Positions 18,396-28,351 of a DNA stretch of 64,000 nt are shown here, piece by piece. The notes beneath the pieces are model-generated. The model ran no database searches, had not been told where the DNA came from, and was given only the letters and a program-made list of their open reading frames with translations. A program made the position numbers and the translations under genes. The DNA lies in NCBI RefSeq assembly GCF_018968705.1, contig NZ_CP076668.1, positions 4,971,001-5,035,000 of the forward strand, read 5' to 3'. Origin of the DNA: Pseudomonas lijiangensis. Lineage in GTDB: Bacteria > Pseudomonadota > Gammaproteobacteria > Pseudomonadales > Pseudomonadaceae. The number at the start of each line of letters is the position of its first letter. Position 1 is the first letter of the stretch.

Positions 18396-19835
18396 TCAGT
18401 TCCCCTTGCTCAGGCTGTCGAGGTTGTCGCCGTCTTCGGTGCCTTCTACGGCAGCGGAGAGCGGACGGGCTGGCGTACGTTTCTGGCCGGGACCGCCGGT
18501 CGGTGTATGCTCGACGTGTTTCTTCGGTCCTTTGCGCACCAGACGCATCATGTAACTGAGGCCGGCGCCAAACAGCAGGAAGTAGACGACCACGAACAGC
18601 ACCAGGGTAATGCTCATTTGCGTGACGCTGTGGCCGGACGAAGCATCCGCCGTGCGCATCAGGCCGTAGACGACCCAGGGCTGACGACCGATTTCCGTGG
18701 TGAACCAGCCCGCCAGGATCGCGATCAGTCCCGAGGGGCCCATCCACAAGGCCAGATAGAGGAAAGCACGGTTGCTATAAAGCGCATCACGCTTGCGCAG
18801 CCAGAGGCTCCACAACCCGGTAAAGATCATCAGGAAACCCAGGCCGACCATGATCCGGAACGACCAGAACACGACGGTCGAATTCGGCCGGTCTTCAGGC
18901 TTGAACTCCTTGAGCGCCGGAACTTGCTTGTCCAGGCTGTGAGTCAGGATCAGGCTGCCCAGATAAGGAATTTCCACGGCGTATTTAGTCCGCTCTTCCT
19001 TCATGTCGGGCCAGCCGAACAGGATCAGAGGCGTCGGCTCGTCACCGACGTTTTCCCAGTGGCCTTCGATGGCGGCGATTTTTGCCGGCTGGTGCTTGAG
19101 CGTGTTCAAGCCGTGGAAGTCACCAACGACGGCCTGCAACGGCGCGACCAGCAACGCCATCCACATGGCCATCGACAGCATCGTGCGTATCGCTGGCGTG
19201 TCGCGGCCACGCAACAGATGCCAGGCCGCCGAAGAACCGACAAAGAAAGCGGTCGCCACAAAGGCGGCAATCGACATGTGCGCCAGGCGATACGGGAAGG
19301 ACGGGTTGAAGACCACTGCGAACCAGTCGGTGGGGATCACACGACCGTCGATGATTTCAAAACCTTGCGGCGTCTGCATCCAGCTGTTGGACGACAGAAT
19401 CCAGAAGGTGGAGATCAGGGTGCCGATGGCGACCATGACCGTCGAGAAGAAGTGCAGCTTGCGGCCGACCCGGTTCCAGCCGAACAGCATCACACCGAGG
19501 AAGCCCGCCTCCAGGAAGAACGCCGTCAGCACCTCATAGGTCAGCAACGGCCCGGTAACCGCACCGGCAAAGTCGGAAAAGCGGCTCCAGTTGGTGCCGA
19601 ACTGATAGGCCATGACCAGCCCGGAAACCACGCCCATGCCGAAGTTGACGGCAAATATCTTCGACCAGAAATGGTAAAGATCGCGGTAGACGTCGTTGTT
19701 GGTTTTCAGCCACAAGCCTTCGAGCACAGCCAGGTAACTCGCCAGACCGATGGTGATGGCAGGAAACAGGATGTGGAACGAAATCGTGAATGCGAACTGG
19801 ATTCGGGCAAGATCGAGTGCCTCCAAACCGAACAT
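18396..19835 (-). CDS. cioA: Cyanide-insensitive quinol oxidase subunit I
   Basis: The 479-residue CydA-family haem subunit carries the quinol-oxidase signature GRQPWVVYGLMRTADA near residue 380 and the N-terminal RIQFAFTISFHILFPAITIG segment with the haem-ligand histidine. It lacks the long Q-loop insertion of E. coli CydA, which is typical of the CIO subtype. It is the first gene of cioA-cioB-DUF2474. An ANR-like box lies 150 bp upstream, pointing to oxygen-responsive control. Confidence 0.95.
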   Translation of the reverse strand: MFGLEALDLARIQFAFTISFHILFPAITIGLASYLAVLEGLWLKTNNDVYRDLYHFWSKIFAVNFGMGVVSGLVMAYQFGTNWSRFSDFAGAVTGPLLTYEVLTAFFLEAGFLGVMLFGWNRVGRKLHFFSTVMVAIGTLISTFWILSSNSWMQTPQGFEIIDGRVIPTDWFAVVFNPSFPYRLAHMSIAAFVATAFFVGSSAAWHLLRGRDTPAIRTMLSMAMWMALLVAPLQAVVGDFHGLNTLKHQPAKIAAIEGHWENVGDEPTPLILFGWPDMKEERTKYAVEIPYLGSLILTHSLDKQVPALKEFKPEDRPNSTVVFWSFRIMVGLGFLMIFTGLWSLWLRKRDALYSNRAFLYLALWMGPSGLIAILAGWFTTEIGRQPWVVYGLMRTADASSGHSVTQMSITLVLFVVVYFLLFGAGLSYMMRLVRKGPKKHVEHTPTGGPGQKRTPARPLSAAVEGTEDGDNLDSLSKGN

Positions 19836-20254
19836 GATTCTTCCTCTCTTCAGGTGATACCAGCCTTTGGCGGAAAGCCATCAGCGATTGCCCCACGGTC
19901 AGGGAGTCGGTGCATCGGAAGTCTTCTGATGAGTATCTCGATGCTGGTTTCATGCTTTCGGTTCACACTGAATGCGTGAACGCAATGATGCAGATCAACC
20001 GACCATGAAAGAGTAGTCCCATTCGGGCCTTGAAGCCGTGTGGTCTATTGACGCGTGGCGAGTTGTCTCATGCTGCAGGACGCTCTTTGTGCCGAGCCGA
20101 TAAGGAGCACTTCACAGAGCAGCCACAGCCTCAACCTGCTGGTATGATGCGCGGCTTTTTCCGACTCGCAGAAACGGCGGGCTGCTGCGTCAGCCTGTGC
20201 TTTGCTTCTGGAGTCAAACATTCACGACGCAGGCCGCGTTACGGAGAGCCAGAC
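19836..20254. other. Divergent region between cioA and the purine permease
   Basis: No gene is seen in these 419 bp apart from the ANR-like box. TATGAT at 20142-20147 is a possible -10 for the permease. An in-frame upstream extension of the permease frame exists but does not look coding. Confidence 0.45.
19985..19998 (-). promoter_or_regulatory. ANR/FNR-like box upstream of cioA
   Basis: On the minus strand TTGATCTGCATCAT matches TTGAT-N4-ATCAA at nine of ten positions. It lies 150 bp before the cioA start. ANR regulates cioAB in P. aeruginosa. Confidence 0.55.
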
Positions 20255-21550
20255 ATGCTGGAAAGGCTGTTTCAACTCAAGGCACACAACACCAACGTGA
20301 GGACCGAGATACTGGCGGGCGTCACGACCTTCCTGGCCATGGCATACATCCTGTTCGTCAACCCGAGCATCCTGGGCGAAACCGGCATGGACAAGGGCGC
20401 GCTGTTCGTCGCCACCTGTCTGGCCGCCGCCATTGGCTCGGCCGTGATGGGCCTGATCGCCAACTACCCGATTGCCCTGGCACCGGGCATGGGCCTCAAT
20501 GCCTTCTTTACCTACACCGTGGTCCTGCACATGGGCCATACCTGGCAGGTGGCGCTGGGTGCGGTCTTCATTTCGGCGGTGATGTTCTTCCTGCTGTCGC
20601 TGTTCAAGATCCGCGAGTGGATCATCAACAGCATTCCCCTGCCCCTGCGCTCGGCCATTGCAGCGGGCATCGGCCTGTTCCTGGCACTGATCGCCCTGCA
20701 TAACGCCGGCATCGTGGTCAGTAACCCGGCCACCATGATTGGCATGGGCGACCTGAAACAACCGGCGCCGATACTGGCGACCCTGGGCTTCTTCCTGATC
20801 GTGGCGCTGGACCAGCTCAAGGTCCGCGGTGCAGTACTGATCGGCATTCTGGTCACCACCCTCGCCTCCATCCTGCTGGGCTTCACGCCGTTCGGCGGCG
20901 TGGTGTCGATGCCGCCTTCCCTGGCTCCGACCTTCCTGCAACTGGACATCATGGGTGCGCTGGACGTTGGACTGGTCAGCATCATCTTCGCCTTCCTGTT
21001 CGTGGATATCTTCGATAACTCCGGCACCCTCATCGGCGTCGCCAAGCGTGCGGGCCTGATGGGCAAGGACGGGCACATGCCGAAAATGGGCCGTGCGCTG
21101 ATCGCCGACAGTACCGCCGCCATGGCCGGCTCGCTGTTGGGTACCTCGACCACCACCAGCTACATCGAATCCGCAGCCGGCGTCAGTGCCGGTGGCCGCA
21201 CCGGCCTGACTGCCATCGTGGTCAGCGTGCTGTTCCTGCTGGCGCTGTTCTTCGCACCACTGGCCAGTAGCGTACCTGCTTTCGCCACGGCACCGGCGTT
21301 GCTGTTCGTTGCCGTGCTGATGGCTTCCGGCATGGCCGAAATCGACTGGGAAGACCTCACCGTCGCGGCCCCGGTGGTGATTACCGCCCTGGCCATGCCT
21401 TTCACTTACTCCATCGCCAACGGCATCGCCTTTGGCTTCATTTCCTGGACAGCAATCAAGCTGCTTTCGGGACGCGGGCGCGAGCTGAATTCGGCGCTGG
21501 TGATCCTGTCGATTCTGTTCGTGATCAAGCTGGGCTGGTTCAACGCATGA
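20255..21550 (+). CDS. Adenine/guanine/hypoxanthine permease, NCS2 AzgA type
   Basis: This 431-residue inner-membrane carrier has 12-14 hydrophobic segments. The N-terminus ([20 protein letters not shown], then ILFVNPSIL) and the motifs [17 protein letters not shown] and [20 protein letters not shown] are diagnostic of the AzgA/PbuG/AdeP branch of NCS2 proton symporters that import purine bases. The start is the ATG at 20255 after GGAGAGCC. The frame is open for 75 more codons upstream but without carrier sequence. It overlaps trmA by 4 bp (ATGA), so the two are probably co-translated. Confidence 0.92.
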   Translation: MLERLFQLKAHNTNVRTEILAGVTTFLAMAYILFVNPSILGETGMDKGALFVATCLAAAIGSAVMGLIANYPIALAPGMGLNAFFTYTVVLHMGHTWQVALGAVFISAVMFFLLSLFKIREWIINSIPLPLRSAIAAGIGLFLALIALHNAGIVVSNPATMIGMGDLKQPAPILATLGFFLIVALDQLKVRGAVLIGILVTTLASILLGFTPFGGVVSMPPSLAPTFLQLDIMGALDVGLVSIIFAFLFVDIFDNSGTLIGVAKRAGLMGKDGHMPKMGRALIADSTAAMAGSLLGTSTTTSYIESAAGVSAGGRTGLTAIVVSVLFLLALFFAPLASSVPAFATAPALLFVAVLMASGMAEIDWEDLTVAAPVVITALAMPFTYSIANGIAFGFISWTAIKLLSGRGRELNSALVILSILFVIKLGWFNA

Positions 21551-22632
21551 GTGTTCCTTTCGATCCCGCGAGCTACGATCGTCAGCTCGAAGAAAAAGCC
21601 GTCCGGTTGCGTGAGCTGCTGGCCCCTTTCGACGCACCCGAGCCGCAGATATTCGACTCGCCACGCGAGCATTACCGCCTGCGTGCGGAGTTTCGCCTGT
21701 GGCGCGAAGACCAGAAGCGTTACTACGCCATGTTCGCGCCGGGCGACAACAAGACGCCGATCCTGCTCGAAGGCCTGCCGATTGCCAGCGAACGTATCAA
21801 TGCGTTGATGCCTGTGCTGCGCGAACGCTGGGAAGCCAGCCCGACGCTGAATCACAAGCTGTTCCAGGTGGACTTCCTGACCACCCTCGCGGGCGATGCC
21901 ATGATTACCATGTGCTATCACCGCCCGCTGGACGAGGAATGGCAGGCCGAAGCTCAGGCATTGGCGAGCGAGCTGAATGTCAGCCTGATCGGCCGTTCCA
22001 AAGGCCAGCGCCTGGTGATCGGCCTGGATTACGTGACCGAAAAGCTGGAAGTCGCCGGTCGCACGTTCAGCTATCGCCAGCCTGAAGGCGCGTTCACCCA
22101 GCCAAACGGCAGCGTGAACCAGAAAATGCTCAACTGGGCCTATGACGCGCTGGGCGAGCGTAGCGACGATTTGCTGGAGCTGTATTGCGGCAACGGCAAC
22201 TTCACCCTGCCGCTGGCCACCCGCGTGCGCAAAGTGCTGGCGACCGAAATCAGCAAGACGTCGGTGAATGCTGCGCTGAGCAACCTGGATGACAACGCGG
22301 TGGATAACGTCACGCTGGTGCGTCTGTCTGCAGAAGAGCTGACCCAGGCGCTGAACGATGTACGTCCTTTCCGCCGCCTGCAAGGCGTGGACTTGAAGAG
22401 CTATGAGTTCGCCAGCGTGTTCGTCGACCCGCCACGGGCCGGCATGGACCCGGACACCTGCGAGCTGACCCGCCGCTTCGATCGCATCCTGTACATCTCC
22501 TGCAACCCGGAAACCCTGGCCGCCAACATCGCCCAACTGCACGATACCCACCGGATCGAGCGCTGTGCACTATTTGACCAGTTCCCCTATACGCATCACA
22601 TGGAATCTGGGGTTCTGCTGGTCAGGCGTTGA
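21547..22632 (+). CDS. trmA: tRNA (uracil-54-C5)-methyltransferase
   Basis: This 361-residue enzyme makes the T of the T-loop (m5U54) in tRNA using SAM. The SAM motif [13 protein letters not shown] is present, as is [10 protein letters not shown] and the catalytic cysteine C319 in YISCNPETL. Length is close to E. coli TrmA (366). It overlaps the purine permease stop by 4 bp. A REP cluster follows. Confidence 0.96.
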   Translation: MSVPFDPASYDRQLEEKAVRLRELLAPFDAPEPQIFDSPREHYRLRAEFRLWREDQKRYYAMFAPGDNKTPILLEGLPIASERINALMPVLRERWEASPTLNHKLFQVDFLTTLAGDAMITMCYHRPLDEEWQAEAQALASELNVSLIGRSKGQRLVIGLDYVTEKLEVAGRTFSYRQPEGAFTQPNGSVNQKMLNWAYDALGERSDDLLELYCGNGNFTLPLATRVRKVLATEISKTSVNAALSNLDDNAVDNVTLVRLSAEELTQALNDVRPFRRLQGVDLKSYEFASVFVDPPRAGMDPDTCELTRRFDRILYISCNPETLAANIAQLHDTHRIERCALFDQFPYTHHMESGVLLVRR

Positions 22633-22637
22633 TCGCC

Positions 22638-22728
22638 TTTCGCGAATGAATTCGCTCCTACGGATCAGGAGGAGGAATTCATTTGCGAACGGTTGCAGGG
22701 TCTGCGTAGGAGCGAATTCATTCGCGAA
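22638..22728. repeat. Three-unit REP cluster
   Basis: TTCGCGAATGAATTCGCTCC, then GGAGGAATTCATTTGCGAAC, then GGAGCGAATTCATTCGCGAA. The outer units form an inverted pair; the middle one is degenerate. Confidence 0.85.
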
Positions 22729-22824
22729 CAACACCACAAAACAATTTAGTTACTTCATGTGTAGCGTTCCATGGGCTAAGGTATAACCGCACCCGCGTAC
22801 CCGCCGCTTCGATGGATAACTGTC

Positions 22825-24102
22825 TTGAGTTCTGAATCCCCCGCCGCCTCAGTCAAACTCTCCCGCGCACCTGGTTTCATCAATTTCATCCTTGCACGAC
22901 TGCTGGCGGTCTTCGCCATGCAGATCCAGGCCATTGTCGTGGCCTGGCAGGTGTATGACATGACCCGCGAGCCGATGGCACTGGCCTATGTGGGCCTTGC
23001 CCAGTTCATCCCCATGTTGCTGCTGCTCATGCCCGCCGGGGATCTGATCGATCGCTACAACCGCAAGCTGATCCTGAGCATCAGTTGGGCAGTGCAAGCA
23101 CTGTGCGGGCTGATCCTGTTGCTGTTTTCGGCGCTCAAGCTGCAAGACCTGCGCCTGATCTACGGGGCTCTCGTGCTCTATGGCTGCGCCCGCGCATTCA
23201 CAGGGCCTGCGCTGCAAAGCCTGCTGCCGCAGATTGTGCCCCGGGAACAACTCGCCTCGGCCATCGCCACCAACAGCGTCATCATGCGCTGCTCCACCGT
23301 GGCCGGGCCGCTGATCGGGGGCGGCCTGTATGCGCTGGGCGGCGCAGAGCTGACGTATTCGACCTGCGTGCTTTCATTCCTGGTGGGCATTCTGTGCCTG
23401 AGCCGGGTCGCAACGCCTTTTGCAGGCAAGCCTGTAGACCTGGGTGACGGGGCCTGGCAGCGCTTTACCGCGGGCATCGCCTTCATTCGCTCCCGGCCCA
23501 TCATTCTGGGCACCATTTCTCTGGACCTGTTCGCCGTATTGCTCGGCGGCGTGGTGGCCCTGTTGCCGATCTACGCCCATGAAGTCCTGCATCTCGGGCC
23601 ACAAGGGCTGGGAGCATTGCGCGCCGCCATGAGCCTGGGCGAACTGGCGACCGGGGTTTACCTGAGCATGCGGCCTCTGGATCGCAATGTCGGCATGACC
23701 ATGTTTCTGGCAGTCGGTGTGTTCGGCGTGGCGAACCTGGTGTTTGCCCTGTCCACCCTCTTCTGGCTGTCCTGCCTTGCCCTGTTGATCGCAGGCGCAG
23801 CGGACATGGTCAGCGTCTATATTCGCTCGGCCCTGGTGCAGTTCTCGACACCGGATGCCATGCGTGGCCGGGTCAATGCGGTCAACATGCTGTTTATCGG
23901 TTCATCCAACGAACTGGGCGAGTTCCGTGCCGGCACCAGCGCATCCCTGATCGGTCCGGTTCCTGCGGCGATCATGGGCGGTCTGTGCACCCTGGGCGTC
24001 GTGGGCGCCTGGATGGTCGGGTTCAAGAGCCTGCGCCGGGTCAATCACTTTGCCGATGCGGCACCACCTTTAGAGAACGAGCACCGCGCAAAAACGGTCT
24101 GA
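22825..24102 (+). CDS. MFS transporter, EntS-like
   Basis: This 425-residue protein has about twelve membrane segments. The N-terminal NFILARLLAVFAMQIQAIVV and the GDLIDRYNRK loop after TM2 resemble the MFS_3/EntS group, which exports siderophores and other small molecules. The substrate here is not known and no siderophore genes lie nearby. The frame begins with TTG at 22825; no in-frame ATG with a good ribosome site lies close, so the start is provisional. Confidence 0.8.
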   Translation: MSSESPAASVKLSRAPGFINFILARLLAVFAMQIQAIVVAWQVYDMTREPMALAYVGLAQFIPMLLLLMPAGDLIDRYNRKLILSISWAVQALCGLILLLFSALKLQDLRLIYGALVLYGCARAFTGPALQSLLPQIVPREQLASAIATNSVIMRCSTVAGPLIGGGLYALGGAELTYSTCVLSFLVGILCLSRVATPFAGKPVDLGDGAWQRFTAGIAFIRSRPIILGTISLDLFAVLLGGVVALLPIYAHEVLHLGPQGLGALRAAMSLGELATGVYLSMRPLDRNVGMTMFLAVGVFGVANLVFALSTLFWLSCLALLIAGAADMVSVYIRSALVQFSTPDAMRGRVNAVNMLFIGSSNELGEFRAGTSASLIGPVPAAIMGGLCTLGVVGAWMVGFKSLRRVNHFADAAPPLENEHRAKTV

Positions 24103-24183
24103 TGCTGGCCAGACAGACCGCCGGACTGGCGCAATGACGTATCACCGGCAACACTCCCTAGAGTTCAGCGGAGGACTTTCAGA

Positions 24184-25068
24184 ATGCTGTGGAAAAAAGG
24201 CCGACGCAGCGACAACGTAGTCGATGCTCGAGATGGCAGCAGCGGCGGTGGCGGCATGCGCATCGGTGGCAAGGGACTGAGCCTGGGCGGCATCGTGATT
24301 ATCGTCGCCTTCGGCCTGCTGACCGGCCAGGATCCGATGCAGATTCTCGGGCAGCTCACCGGTGAAATGACCCGGCAAACCTCTCAAGTCAGCCCCCAGA
24401 CACGCCAGGCTCCGCCCGCCAACGATCAGCAGGCCGAGTTCGTGCGCAGCGTGCTGGGCGATACCGAAGACACCTGGCGGGCCGTGTTTGCCCAGAGTGG
24501 CCGACAGTACAAGGACCCGGTTCTGGTGCTGTTTCGCGGTCAGGTGAACTCCGCGTGCGGTTTCGCGACTTCGGCCACAGGCCCCTTCTATTGCCCGGCC
24601 GACCAGCAGATTTATCTGGATCTGGATTTCTTCCGGGAAATGTCCCAACGCTTTTCGGCTGCCGGGGATTTCGCCCAGGCTTACGTCATCGCCCATGAAG
24701 TGGGCCATCACGTGCAGACCCTGCTGGGCATTTCAGCCAAGGTCCAGACGGCTCGCCAGCAAGGCCAGCGCATGGAAGGCAATAACGGTCTGCTGGTCCG
24801 CCAGGAGTTGCAGGCCGACTGTCTTGCGGGTGTTTGGGCCTACAACGCACAAAAGCGTTTGAACTGGCTTGAGCCGGGTGATATTGAAGAGGCACTGAAT
24901 GCGGCAAACGCCATTGGCGATGATCGCTTGCAGCAGCAAGGCCGTGGCCGGGTCGTACCGGACTCCTTCACCCATGGAACGTCAGCCCAGCGCGTGCGCT
25001 GGTTCAAGACCGGCTTTGCACAAGGTCAAATCAACCAATGCGATACGTTCGCCGCCAAGAGTCTCTGA
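24184..25068 (+). CDS. ypfJ: YpfJ-family neutral zinc metallopeptidase
   Basis: The 294-residue protein has a charged N-terminus, a Gly-rich stretch, one membrane anchor (LSLGGIVIIVAFGLLTG, about 37-53) and an extracytoplasmic domain with the zinc-binding H171-E-V-G-H175. Downstream AYCLAG-like residues appear as LQADCLAGVWAYNA, which supplies the third ligand region of this family (PF04228). The substrate is unknown. The secreted hydrolase gene starts 5 bp after the stop, so they form an operon. Confidence 0.88.
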   Translation: MLWKKGRRSDNVVDARDGSSGGGGMRIGGKGLSLGGIVIIVAFGLLTGQDPMQILGQLTGEMTRQTSQVSPQTRQAPPANDQQAEFVRSVLGDTEDTWRAVFAQSGRQYKDPVLVLFRGQVNSACGFATSATGPFYCPADQQIYLDLDFFREMSQRFSAAGDFAQAYVIAHEVGHHVQTLLGISAKVQTARQQGQRMEGNNGLLVRQELQADCLAGVWAYNAQKRLNWLEPGDIEEALNAANAIGDDRLQQQGRGRVVPDSFTHGTSAQRVRWFKTGFAQGQINQCDTFAAKSL

Positions 25069-25072
25069 GCAC

Positions 25073-26062
25073 ATGATTAAACCGCTTATGGTCCTGTTGT
25101 TAAGCACTGCCTTCGCGAGCCTCGGCGCTCATGCCGAGGATCAAGCGGTAAAATCGATCAGCCCGGATCGCCTGACCATCAATGGCAGCCAGGCCACGCT
25201 GGGCCTGAGCCAGGAATGGGTTCATCCCAAACCACGGATCGAGCGCGTCGTGATCGTGCTGCATGGTCGCCTGCGCAATGCGCAAACCTACCTGCGCAGT
25301 ATCGAGCGAGCGGCCAACCAGTCCAAGGAGCGCAGCAAGACCCTGCTGATTGCTCCGCAGTTTCTGGACGAAAAAGATATCGTTGCCCACCACTTGTCCG
25401 ACTCGATCCTGCGCTGGCGCCAGAACAGCTGGATGGAAGGCGCCACGGCTGTGGACCCCAAGCCGATCAGCTCGTTTATCGTCATTGACCATATCCTCAA
25501 GCGCCTGAGCGACAGCAAGCTGTTCCCCAACCTCAAGGAAATTGTCATCGCGGGCCATTCCGGCGGTGCCCAGGTAGTGCAGCGTTACGCGATGATTGGA
25601 GGCAAGGAAGATGCGTTGCTCAACCGTGAAGGCGTGAAACTGCGCTACGTGATCGCCAACCCGTCGTCCTACGCCTACTTCGACGCCGAGCGCCCTGAAA
25701 CCGTATCGGCGCAAAGCTGCCCCAACTTCGACGACTGGAAGTACGGCCTGAAGAAAATGCCGTTCTACTCCGGCAAGGAAAAGCCTGCGGATATCGAAAA
25801 GGCTTATGTGAAGCGCGATATCACCTATCTGCTGGGCGAACTGGACACCGATCTCAATCACCCGGCGCTGGACAAGACCTGCGCCGCCGAGGCACAGGGC
25901 CCGAACAGGCGGACTCGCGGGGAGAACTACTTCAAGTACCTGCAGAAACGTCACCCGGAAGGGCTGAACCAGCATCTGATCATCGTGCCGAAAGTCGGGC
26001 ACAGCGGTGACGGGATCTTCACTTCGCCTGAAGGGCAGGCGGTTTTGTTCAAGCCGTTTTGA
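25073..26062 (+). CDS. Secreted alpha/beta-hydrolase-fold protein
   Basis: The ATG at 25073 gives a 329-residue protein with a clear signal peptide (MIKPLMVLLLSTAFASLGAHA) and likely export to the periplasm. A strand-turn VIVLHGRLRNAQTY forms the oxyanion region. The nucleophile elbow is G161-H-S163-G-G165. No lid or known substrate domain stands out. The gene lies 5 bp after ypfJ and is probably co-expressed, but a functional link is only inferred. A hairpin REP follows. Confidence 0.8.
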   Translation: MIKPLMVLLLSTAFASLGAHAEDQAVKSISPDRLTINGSQATLGLSQEWVHPKPRIERVVIVLHGRLRNAQTYLRSIERAANQSKERSKTLLIAPQFLDEKDIVAHHLSDSILRWRQNSWMEGATAVDPKPISSFIVIDHILKRLSDSKLFPNLKEIVIAGHSGGAQVVQRYAMIGGKEDALLNREGVKLRYVIANPSSYAYFDAERPETVSAQSCPNFDDWKYGLKKMPFYSGKEKPADIEKAYVKRDITYLLGELDTDLNHPALDKTCAAEAQGPNRRTRGENYFKYLQKRHPEGLNQHLIIVPKVGHSGDGIFTSPEGQAVLFKPF

Positions 26063-26069
26063 TTCGCCA

Positions 26070-26111
26070 TTCGCGAATGAATTCGCTCCCACAAGCGAAT
26101 TCATTCGCGAA
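26070..26111. repeat. Perfect REP hairpin
   Basis: TTCGCGAATGAATTCGCT and AGCGAATTCATTCGCGAA are perfect 18-bp arms around the loop CCCACA. It separates the convergent hydrolase and HAD genes and could act as a terminator. Confidence 0.9.
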
Positions 26112-26113
26112 AA

Positions 26114-26707
26114 TCACTGATCCAGCATCCCCCGCAAAGCCACACAATCGGCGACATGCCAGTCGGCCAGCTCTGGCCAGGGATTTTCAGGCAGGTTGAC
26201 CAGCACGGTCTTTGCCCCCGCTGCACGGCCACAATCCAGATCATGGCGGTAGTCACCAATCATGACCATCTGCCCGGGCGATACATCCCACGCACCCGCC
26301 AGCTTCAGCAGGCCAGCCGGATCCGGCTTGGGTGTCGCCTCGTCACGACCCAGCACATCCTCGGCCGCAAAACAGTCCGCAATCCCAATCGCCTCAAGGG
26401 TGATGTGAGCCAGCTCGCGGGCATTGCGGGTCAGGATACCGAGGCGATAGCCACGCCCGGCCAGCTCCCGCACCAGTTCGACAGCACCTTCGGCCGGTCG
26501 GGACGCCAGCGCCAGTTCGCGCTCGTGCTCCAGCAGCCAGGCATGCTTGGCCGCAGAGACATCCGCAGGCAAGGCCGCCAGGTGTCCGAGAATGTCGTCC
26601 TCCAGCGGAATACCCAGTGCCCGCTTGATGGCCGGGAAATCATGCACGGCGATGGTCAGGGTGCCGTCCATGTCGAATACCCAGTTCGGAATATCCCTGA
26701 GGCTCAT
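26114..26707 (-). CDS. HAD-superfamily phosphatase
   Basis: This 197-residue HAD-IA hydrolase has motif I D12xD14GT (FDMDGTLT), motif II TRNA, and motif IV MIGDYRHDLDCGRAAG. It resembles small-molecule phosphatases such as Gph; the substrate is not predictable. The start at 26707 overlaps the tesB stop by 4 bp (ATGA), so it is the second gene of a tesB operon. A longer in-frame extension upstream lies within tesB and is not used. Confidence 0.87.
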   Translation of the reverse strand: MSLRDIPNWVFDMDGTLTIAVHDFPAIKRALGIPLEDDILGHLAALPADVSAAKHAWLLEHERELALASRPAEGAVELVRELAGRGYRLGILTRNARELAHITLEAIGIADCFAAEDVLGRDEATPKPDPAGLLKLAGAWDVSPGQMVMIGDYRHDLDCGRAAGAKTVLVNLPENPWPELADWHVADCVALRGMLDQ

Positions 26708-27573
26708 GACCAGTCCTTGCGATGGCGGATCAGACCTTCCTGGCTGACCGAGGCAACCAGTTGCCCGGCGCGGTTGAAAATGCTGCCGCGAGAGAAACCG
26801 CGAGAGTTGCCGGCCCATGGGCTGTCCATGGCGTACAAAAGCCAGTCATCGGCGCGCAGATCGCTGTGAAACCATAGCGAATGGTCAAGGCTGGCAACCT
26901 GCATGTCGCGTTGCCAGACCGTCTTGCCATGGGGCAGCAAAGACGTGGTCAGCAGATTGAAGTCCGAGGCGTAGGCCAGCAAGTATTTATGCAGCGCCGG
27001 AACGTCTTTCAAGGTGCCATCGGCACGGAACCAGACGTACTTCACCGGTTCACCCGGCTTCGGGTTGTACGGGTCTTCAGCGGTTACCGGGCGAAACTGA
27101 ATGGGCTTGGGGCACAGAAACTTGTCGCGCATGGCTTCGGGAATCAGATGCGCCCGCTGGGTCAGCAGTTCCAGCTCCGAAGGCAGGTTTTCCGGGCCTG
27201 CGATCTGCGGCATGGTGGTCTGATGCTCGAAACCTTCTTCGTCATACTGGAACGATGCGCTGCAGGTGAAGATCGGCTTGCCCTTCTGGATCGCCGTCAC
27301 CCGGCGCGTACTGAAGCTACCGCCATCACGCACACGGTCGACCTGATAGACCACAGGCAAGGCGGCATCGCCAGGGCGCAGAAAGTAGCCGTGCAGGGAA
27401 TGAACATGGCGATCTTCTTCTACGGTCTGGCTGGCGGCCGACAGCGACTGCCCCAATACCTGTCCGCCAAACAGCTGGCGAAAGCCGAGGTCCTGGCTGC
27501 GACCGCGAAAAAGATTTTCCTCGATCGGTTCCAGCGTCAGCAGCTCGACCAGATCATCCAACACTTGGCTCAT
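26704..27573 (-). CDS. tesB: Acyl-CoA thioesterase II
   Basis: The 289-residue protein is a double hot-dog thioesterase close in length to E. coli TesB (286). The N-terminus LVELLTLEPIEENLFRGRSQ and the GRRVTAIQKGKPIFT-like and LDHSLWFHSDLRADDWLLY segments are characteristic of the family; the catalytic Asp lies in the latter region. It hydrolyses medium- and long-chain acyl-CoA in the cytoplasm. It is the first gene of a pair with the HAD phosphatase. Confidence 0.93.
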   Translation of the reverse strand: MSQVLDDLVELLTLEPIEENLFRGRSQDLGFRQLFGGQVLGQSLSAASQTVEEDRHVHSLHGYFLRPGDAALPVVYQVDRVRDGGSFSTRRVTAIQKGKPIFTCSASFQYDEEGFEHQTTMPQIAGPENLPSELELLTQRAHLIPEAMRDKFLCPKPIQFRPVTAEDPYNPKPGEPVKYVWFRADGTLKDVPALHKYLLAYASDFNLLTTSLLPHGKTVWQRDMQVASLDHSLWFHSDLRADDWLLYAMDSPWAGNSRGFSRGSIFNRAGQLVASVSQEGLIRHRKDWS

Positions 27574-27661
27574 TCATCACTCCTCGCACAAAACATACCC
27601 ACGCGCGCAAGGCCTGCGCGGCAGGGTTGAAATGATACAGAATTTAATGCGGCTGGCTGAA

Positions 27662-28231
27662 TCAGGGTTTGAGCGTGTTGAGCCACTGTTCACGGTTTAT
27701 TCGATACAGGACATGAGGCTTGAGCGGATGCCCATCCTCGATGCCGGGATGATCGAAGTCATCGGCCACATCGTGCTGCATGCCAATGGCCTGCATCACT
27801 TTCTGCGATGGCTCGTTGCTGACCGCCGTGAACGACACGATTTCTTCCAGCCCCAGACGCTCGAAGCCACAGCCCAGAACGGTCCAGGCCGCCTCGCTGG
27901 CAAAGCCAAGCCCCCAGTGCTCACGCGCCAACCGCCAGCCGATTTCCACCGCTGGCGTGAAATGCGCATCGAATCCCACGACGCCAAGACCGGTAAAGCC
28001 GATGAAAGCTCCATTGTCCTTGCGCTCAAGTGCCCACAAGCCAAAGCCCAGCTCAGCGAAATGCCCCCGTACACGCCCGATCATGGCGGCACTTTCCAGG
28101 CGACTCATGGGTTCGGGGAAGTAGCGCATGACCTGAGGATCCGCACACATGGCGGCAAACGTGGGCAGGTCATCGTCCCGCCATTGCCGCATCAGCAGCC
28201 GCGCGCTGTCGAGTTTGAGTATCGGCTCCAT
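27662..28231 (-). CDS. GNAT acetyltransferase, RimJ/RimL type
   Basis: This 189-residue Acetyltransf_3-type enzyme begins MEPILKLDSARLLMRQWRDD, typical of RimJ/RimL-like acetyltransferases. The acetyl-CoA-binding region is REHWGLGFASEAAWTVL (Q/RxxGxG/A-like). GGAGG lies 6 nt before the ATG at 28231 and fixes the start. The acceptor could be a protein N-terminus, an amino acid or an antibiotic. Confidence 0.87.
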   Translation of the reverse strand: MEPILKLDSARLLMRQWRDDDLPTFAAMCADPQVMRYFPEPMSRLESAAMIGRVRGHFAELGFGLWALERKDNGAFIGFTGLGVVGFDAHFTPAVEIGWRLAREHWGLGFASEAAWTVLGCGFERLGLEEIVSFTAVSNEPSQKVMQAIGMQHDVADDFDHPGIEDGHPLKPHVLYRINREQWLNTLKP

Positions 28232-28351
28232 CGATTCCTCCCGGGTACCACGCAAATGATTGCGCCAGTGTAGCCTGTCAACGCCCAAGGTTGCTGTGCG
28301 ACGGCCTGCATTACTGGCACTATCCGGCTTCGACCCCAGACCGGACGAAAA

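Noticed and set aside
18054..19979. 641-codon open frame antisense to cioAB
   Set aside because: It is a shadow of high-GC codon use; it reads as His/Gln/Arg-rich low-complexity protein with no domain, while the other strand encodes a clear oxidase.
20222..21664. 480-codon open frame antisense to the purine permease
   Set aside because: It reads as a low-complexity His/Gln/Arg-rich shadow of a membrane protein gene.
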